A stretch of 64,000 bases of DNA from Thioclava marina (GTDB lineage Bacteria > Pseudomonadota > Alphaproteobacteria > Rhodobacterales > Rhodobacteraceae), in contig NZ_MPZS01000003.1 of assembly GCF_002020135.1 (NCBI RefSeq), forward strand, positions 62,001-126,000. Reading direction: 5' to 3'. A program made the position numbers and the translations under genes. The notes below the pieces were generated by a model. That model worked only from the letters and a program-made list of their open reading frames with translations. It had not been told where the DNA came from and searched no databases. Below, in pieces: positions 60,853-64,000 of the stretch; position 1 is the stretch's first letter, and every line of letters starts with the position of its first letter.

Positions 60853-62009
60853 GAAACCACCCTCACATACTTGCGTCGCTGTGCGGGCTCGAAGGCCGTC
60901 GTGGATGTCACGAGGTAAGGATCCGCCGCGATCGGCTCGGGGGCCTCGATCAGGATGTCGAACTCGAAATCGTTGCGCGACAACCCGATGCGAGGGGTGA
61001 GCGAGGCGTGATAAGTGTCGGGGTCGATCGTGACCCGTCCCTGCGGCGCATCGAAAACCTGTCCCGCAGCCGCCTTGAGAACCGGCCCCACCTCCGCCGT
61101 GCCAGCATCCGAGACGGATTTGGCAAGCATATGAATGGCGATGTAGGCGGCCTCCGCTTCGGCCGAGGCGACAGGCCCCTCGGGGAAGGCCTTGCCATAG
61201 GCCTCGACGAAGCGCTTGTTGCGCTCGCCTGCGAGGGACGAGAAATAGACGCTGGAGCTTATCTGCCCGTCGGACCCGACGGGGCCGATCGCGCGGAGTT
61301 CGGGCTCCGACAGGTTGCAGCTCGCGATCGGGAAGCGTGTGGTCTGCTTGATCCCGCGCGCTTCGCAGGTCTCCCGGAAGGCCCGGAAGAACGCGTAGGA
61401 AGACTCGCCAATCAGCGCGTTGAACACGAAGTCGGGCTCGGTCTCGAGGATTTCCTCGATGATGGCGCCCATTTCGGTCTCGCCAACGGGCAGGTAACGC
61501 TCGGCCAGCACTTCGCCGCGACGCCTTTGCAGCTCCTCGCGCATCACCCGGTTGCTTTCCCAGCCCCAGATGTAATTCGAGCCGATGCAATAGGCGCGGC
61601 GGCCGAAACGGGCGCACAGAAAGTCGATCAAAGGCGACATGTGATGGTTCGGTGCCGCGCCGGTATAGATGACGTTGGTTGAGCTCTCGAAACCTTCGTA
61701 ATGCGTCGGATACCACAGGAGCGCGTCATGCTTCTCGAAGAGCGGGATCACGTCCTTGCGGCTCGACGAGGTGTAGCATCCGCAGACATGGCGAATGCCC
61801 TGATCGAACATGCTCTGAACGGCGGGTGCGTATTTGTGCAGCTCGCTCGCGGGGTCGATGTGGACGGGGCGGAAGGTGACCGCAGCCGTCGGGTCCGCGT
61901 TGATCTCGTCACAGGCAAGCTGCGCACCGTTGAGCTGCGTATGCGCCACCCGGCCATAAGAACCGGTGGTCGAGAAAAGCAGGCCGATCGGTAGTTCGAT
62001 ACGTGTCAT
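60849..62009 (-). CDS. amiC: AmiC-like cytoplasmic amide sensor
   Basis: 386-residue periplasmic-binding-fold protein without a signal peptide: MTRIELPIGLLFSTTGSYGRVAHTQLNGAQLACDEIN. HVCGCYTSSSRKDVIPLFEKHDALLWYPTHYEGFESSTNVIYTGAAPNHH and AYCIGSNYIWGWESNRVMREELQRRRGEVLAERYLPVGETEMG are typical of AmiC, the amide-responsive inhibitor of AmiR. The ATG at 62009 opens the fold; a frame from 62090 would add residues read through the leader hairpin. First gene of the amide operon. It pairs with the ANTAR protein as NasS does with NasT. Confidence 0.9.
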   Translation of the reverse strand: MTRIELPIGLLFSTTGSYGRVAHTQLNGAQLACDEINADPTAAVTFRPVHIDPASELHKYAPAVQSMFDQGIRHVCGCYTSSSRKDVIPLFEKHDALLWYPTHYEGFESSTNVIYTGAAPNHHMSPLIDFLCARFGRRAYCIGSNYIWGWESNRVMREELQRRRGEVLAERYLPVGETEMGAIIEEILETEPDFVFNALIGESSYAFFRAFRETCEARGIKQTTRFPIASCNLSEPELRAIGPVGSDGQISSSVYFSSLAGERNKRFVEAYGKAFPEGPVASAEAEAAYIAIHMLAKSVSDAGTAEVGPVLKAAAGQVFDAPQGRVTIDPDTYHASLTPRIGLSRNDFEFDILIEAPEPIAADPYLVTSTTAFEPAQRRKYVRVVS

Positions 62010-62033
62010 CTGGCTTCTTCCAACGGCAAGAAA

Positions 62034-62060
62034 CCCCAGAAGCAGAATCTGCTTTTGGGG
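62034..62060 (-). terminator. Terminator-like hairpin in the amiC leader
   Basis: On the minus strand CCCCA-x-AAGCAG pairs with CTGCTT-x-TGGGG (eleven pairs, one A-C mismatch, 3-base loop) and is followed by TTTCTT (62033-62028). It ends about 20 bases before the amiC start. The T-run is short, but the position is right for an attenuator opened by the ANTAR protein. Confidence 0.6.
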
Positions 62061-62101
62061 CGGTAATGCCGACATATCTTGAGATTTCAACGCGCCGTAG
62101 C

Positions 62102-62157
62102 GAGCACATTTGCTCTGCGCTTAAGTGAACGCTAGGTAAGGATCACAAAGCTGTCAA
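62102..62157 (-). promoter_or_regulatory. Candidate promoter and first leader hairpin of the amide operon
   Basis: On the minus strand TTGACA (62157-62152) is followed after exactly 17 bases by TAGCGT (62134-62129), a perfect -35 and a TAnnnT -10. Transcription would start near 62122. The first leader structure is GAGC-AAATGT-GCTC (62115-62102), a six-base loop with A at position 1 but not G at 4, or a 5-bp stem with loop AATG. Confidence 0.55.
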
Positions 62158-62160
62158 TAG

Positions 62161-62658
62161 GCGCGCATCATCGCTTCTCTCCTTCAATTCTTCAGTTGGA
62201 ATTTGCTTGCTATTGAAGCCCGCTGCGAAACCCGTTGCTTGAAAATTGAGCGCAACTCGGACGCAAAGGGCGGATTCGGGTGCCGCCCGGATCTCTTTGC
62301 AGGTGCTGGGGCTGATCCAGAGAGAGTGGGACTGTCACGCGCGAGAGGCATCTGCCGGGGCGCGGGCATCTTTGTTCGTGAGTCGCTGAAAGGGGAGGCC
62401 TCGACGCATGTTCGGATGCGCCAGCTCCGATCGAGCGGCGCCATGTCATCAGAAGGATCGCAAGGGCCCCTCGGGCGTGCGCGTCGTGCCATCGCCGTAC
62501 TGCGCCCCACTATGCGCGGTCGCGACGCCTCTCGATGGGCGCAGGCCACGACCCGCAAAACGCTCGCGAGAGATTACGCGAATATGCTGTACTGCCCTAG
62601 ATGCTTGATTTTCCGGCGGTGCCTTCGCTAGATCAGGCGAGATGAGGAGGCAGGCCCG
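62161..62658. other. Spacer between the amide operon and the DUF1275 gene
   Basis: Apart from the promoter-like sequence at its left edge, about 500 bases hold no gene that I can support. Open frames on both strands here lack recognisable motifs, and their amino-acid makeup (Arg, Ser and Cys-rich) is what non-coding GC-rich DNA gives. GATGAGGAGG at the right edge is the ribosome site of the next gene. Confidence 0.5.
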
Positions 62659-63387
62659 GTGCTGATACAGGTTGGACAGGCGCGCACGATCGCGGTCGAT
62701 CTCCGGCTGGCGATCTGGTTGTCGCTGGTTGCCGGTGCCGTCAATGCCGCCGGGTTCCGCGCCTTGGGCTATTTCTCGGCCAATATGACGGGCAATGTCT
62801 CGACGGCCTCGGATATGCTCGCGCTTGGACGGTTCGCGGGCGCATTCTGGCTTTTGATGTTGCTGGCGGCCTTCGTGTTCGGAGCCTTTGTCTCCGGGCT
62901 GCTGATCGCCGCCGGCGAACGGCGCAATCTGCGCGGGATCTATGCTTTCTCCATCCTGTTGGAGGCGGGTCTTCTGGTGGGGCTTGCGCTGCTGGACGTG
63001 ACCTGGTCGGCGCAGGCGGGCGGGCAGTTGATGATGGTGGGTCTGAGCATGCTGATGGGGCTGCAGAACGCCGCGACCACGAAAATCTCCGACGCGAAGG
63101 TGCGCACCAGCCATGTCTCGGGGATCGCGACCGATCTCGGCCTGGAGCTGGCGGAACTCTCGCGCGGGCGGGCGGCGCTCGATCCGGCGCGGCGCGACGT
63201 GCTGCTCGCAAGGCTGGTTCTGCATCTCGCGACGTTGTTTGCGTTCTTCGGCGGCGGGATTTCGGGGGTTTGGGGCTACGAGCAGATCGGGCCGATGGTC
63301 TTCGTGATCATCGCGGCGCTGCTGATGCTGATCGCGCTGCCCGAATTGCGCAAGGCCTATCGCTCCGGCGAGAATGGGCGCGGGTAA
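62659..63387 (+). CDS. DUF1275 (YoaK-like) membrane protein
   Basis: 242-residue membrane protein with about six hydrophobic helices. LSLVAGAVNAAGFRALGYFSANMTGNVS, then LQNAATTKISDAKVRTSHVSGIATDLGLELA, are the DUF1275 signatures. The function of the family is unknown; a transport role has been suggested for related proteins. GTG start at 62659, with GAGGAGG about 10 bases before it. It is divergent from the amide operon and not obviously linked to it. Confidence 0.87.
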   Translation: MLIQVGQARTIAVDLRLAIWLSLVAGAVNAAGFRALGYFSANMTGNVSTASDMLALGRFAGAFWLLMLLAAFVFGAFVSGLLIAAGERRNLRGIYAFSILLEAGLLVGLALLDVTWSAQAGGQLMMVGLSMLMGLQNAATTKISDAKVRTSHVSGIATDLGLELAELSRGRAALDPARRDVLLARLVLHLATLFAFFGGGISGVWGYEQIGPMVFVIIAALLMLIALPELRKAYRSGENGRG

Positions 63388-63527
63388 CGCAATGCACCGC
63401 CGATTATGGGCCGCTTGCAAAGAATAAAGTATACATTCGCAAAAAGACCCGCTATGGACGCGCTTTCCGTCGCGCCCTGCGACCCTGCGCGGCACGGCTC
63501 GCCGCACTCGACTGGACTTCTCCTCAT

Positions 63528-64000
63528 ATGATCTCTCCCCTTTCCGAAGCGCTCGCCGAGCGCGGTTACGACACACTCACCCCGGTGCAGGAGGCGGTGA
63601 TCGCCCCCGAGCTTGCAGGGTCGGACCTGCTGGTCTCGGCGCAGACGGGGTCGGGCAAGACGGTGGGGTTCGGGCTTGCGATCGCGCCGACGCTGCTGGG
63701 CGAGGCGGAGAAATTCGGCCCGCCCGCGGTCCCGCTGGCGCTGGTCGTGGCGCCGACGCGCGAACTGGCCTTCCAGGTCATGCGCGAACTGAGCTGGCTT
63801 TACGCCAAGACCGGCGCGGTCGTGGCCTCCTGCGTGGGCGGCATGGATATCCGGCAGGAACGGCGCGCGCTTGATCGCGGCGCCCATGTCGTGGTCGGCA
63901 CGCCCGGTCGTTTGCGCGACCATATCGAGCGCGGCTCGCTCGATCTGGGCGATGTGCGCGCGGTGGTGCTCGACGAGGCCGACGAGATGCTCGATCTCGG
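63528..64000 (+). CDS. DEAD-box RNA helicase (5' part, cut by window end)
   Basis: The first ~157 residues of an ATP-dependent RNA helicase run off the window edge without a stop. The Q motif region (TLTPVQEAVI), motif I AQTGSGKT, Ia APTRELAFQV, GG, Ib TPGRLRDHI and motif II VLDEADEMLDLG are all in order. The ATG at 63528 is followed directly by ISPLSEALAERGY, as in CsdA/DbpA-like starts. The family is certain; the subtype depends on the missing C-terminus. Confidence 0.95.
   Translation, partial: MISPLSEALAERGYDTLTPVQEAVIAPELAGSDLLVSAQTGSGKTVGFGLAIAPTLLGEAEKFGPPAVPLALVVAPTRELAFQVMRELSWLYAKTGAVVASCVGGMDIRQERRALDRGAHVVVGTPGRLRDHIERGSLDLGDVRAVVLDEADEMLDL

Noticed and set aside
62184-62631. Overlapping frames of 124 and 142 codons on opposite strands before the DUF1275 gene
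   Set aside because: Neither has a recognisable domain, a ribosome site or sensible composition, and they cover each other.

Overview
The window looks like chromosomal DNA of an alphaproteobacterium of the Rhodobacteraceae (Rhodobacter/Paracoccus/Thioclava-like). It has high GC, dense ATGA-type stop/start overlaps, a Tad pilus locus, an NrtABC/NasA/NirBD nitrate block run by NasT/NasS, a Hint-domain protein, and a GC-rich intergenic repeat of the kind seen in that family. No tRNA, rRNA, CRISPR array, prophage or transposase gene was seen. The family assignment is inference from gene content, not from a marker phylogeny.

Region 1 (1-9.0 kb). Cell-wall genes mraY and murD are separated by an NCS2 xanthine/uracil permease. 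murD is followed by pxpB-pxpC-pxpA (5-oxoprolinase). On the opposite strand are a D-amino-acid dehydrogenase-like gene and an ornithine cyclodeaminase/mu-crystallin-family gene.

Region 2 (9.3-20.5 kb). A Tad/Flp pilus cluster: Flp pilin, a hairpin, cpaB, a TadG-like gene, two TadE-like genes, tadZ/cpaE, tadA/cpaF, tadB, tadC, a LuxR-type regulator, a TadV prepilin peptidase and a secreted Sel1-repeat protein. I see no outer-membrane secretin (RcpA/CpaC) in it. UDP-glucuronate decarboxylase-like and galE genes and an M29 aminopeptidase follow (20.7-24.05 kb).

Region 3 (24.2-41.6 kb). Inorganic nitrogen assimilation. nasT (ANTAR antiterminator) and nasS (nitrate sensor) come first. Then, behind a leader with an ANTAR-type hexaloop hairpin and an intrinsic terminator, come nrtA, nrtB, an ATPase with two fused nucleotide-binding domains, an FAD reductase, nasA, a siroheme methyltransferase, nirB, nirD and nirC. 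A PP2C-phosphatase/Ser-Thr-kinase fusion and cyanase (cynS) end the block. The logic is nitrate uptake, nitrate to nitrite to ammonium, siroheme supply for NirB, and ammonium from cyanate.

Region 4 (41.6-52.4 kb). Two small secreted unknowns, a Hint-domain protein, a peptidase C26-type glutamine amidotransferase, a D-lyxose isomerase-like protein, AlkD-like DNA repair, glmS-glmU (UDP-GlcNAc synthesis), gph, a TCR/Tet-type MFS exporter and a DegT-family aminotransferase, ending at an inverted pair of the GC-rich repeat.

Region 5 (52.6-62.1 kb, minus strand). An amide-utilisation operon: AmiC-like sensor, AmiR-like ANTAR regulator, a five-gene UrtABCDE-type ABC importer, an FmdA-type formamidase/acetamidase and an amidase-signature enzyme. 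Its leader has a promoter-like sequence and a terminator-like hairpin just before the first gene. The window therefore holds two separate binding-protein-plus-ANTAR antitermination circuits, each next to a nitrogen-scavenging operon. It closes with a DUF1275 membrane protein and the 5' part of a DEAD-box helicase.
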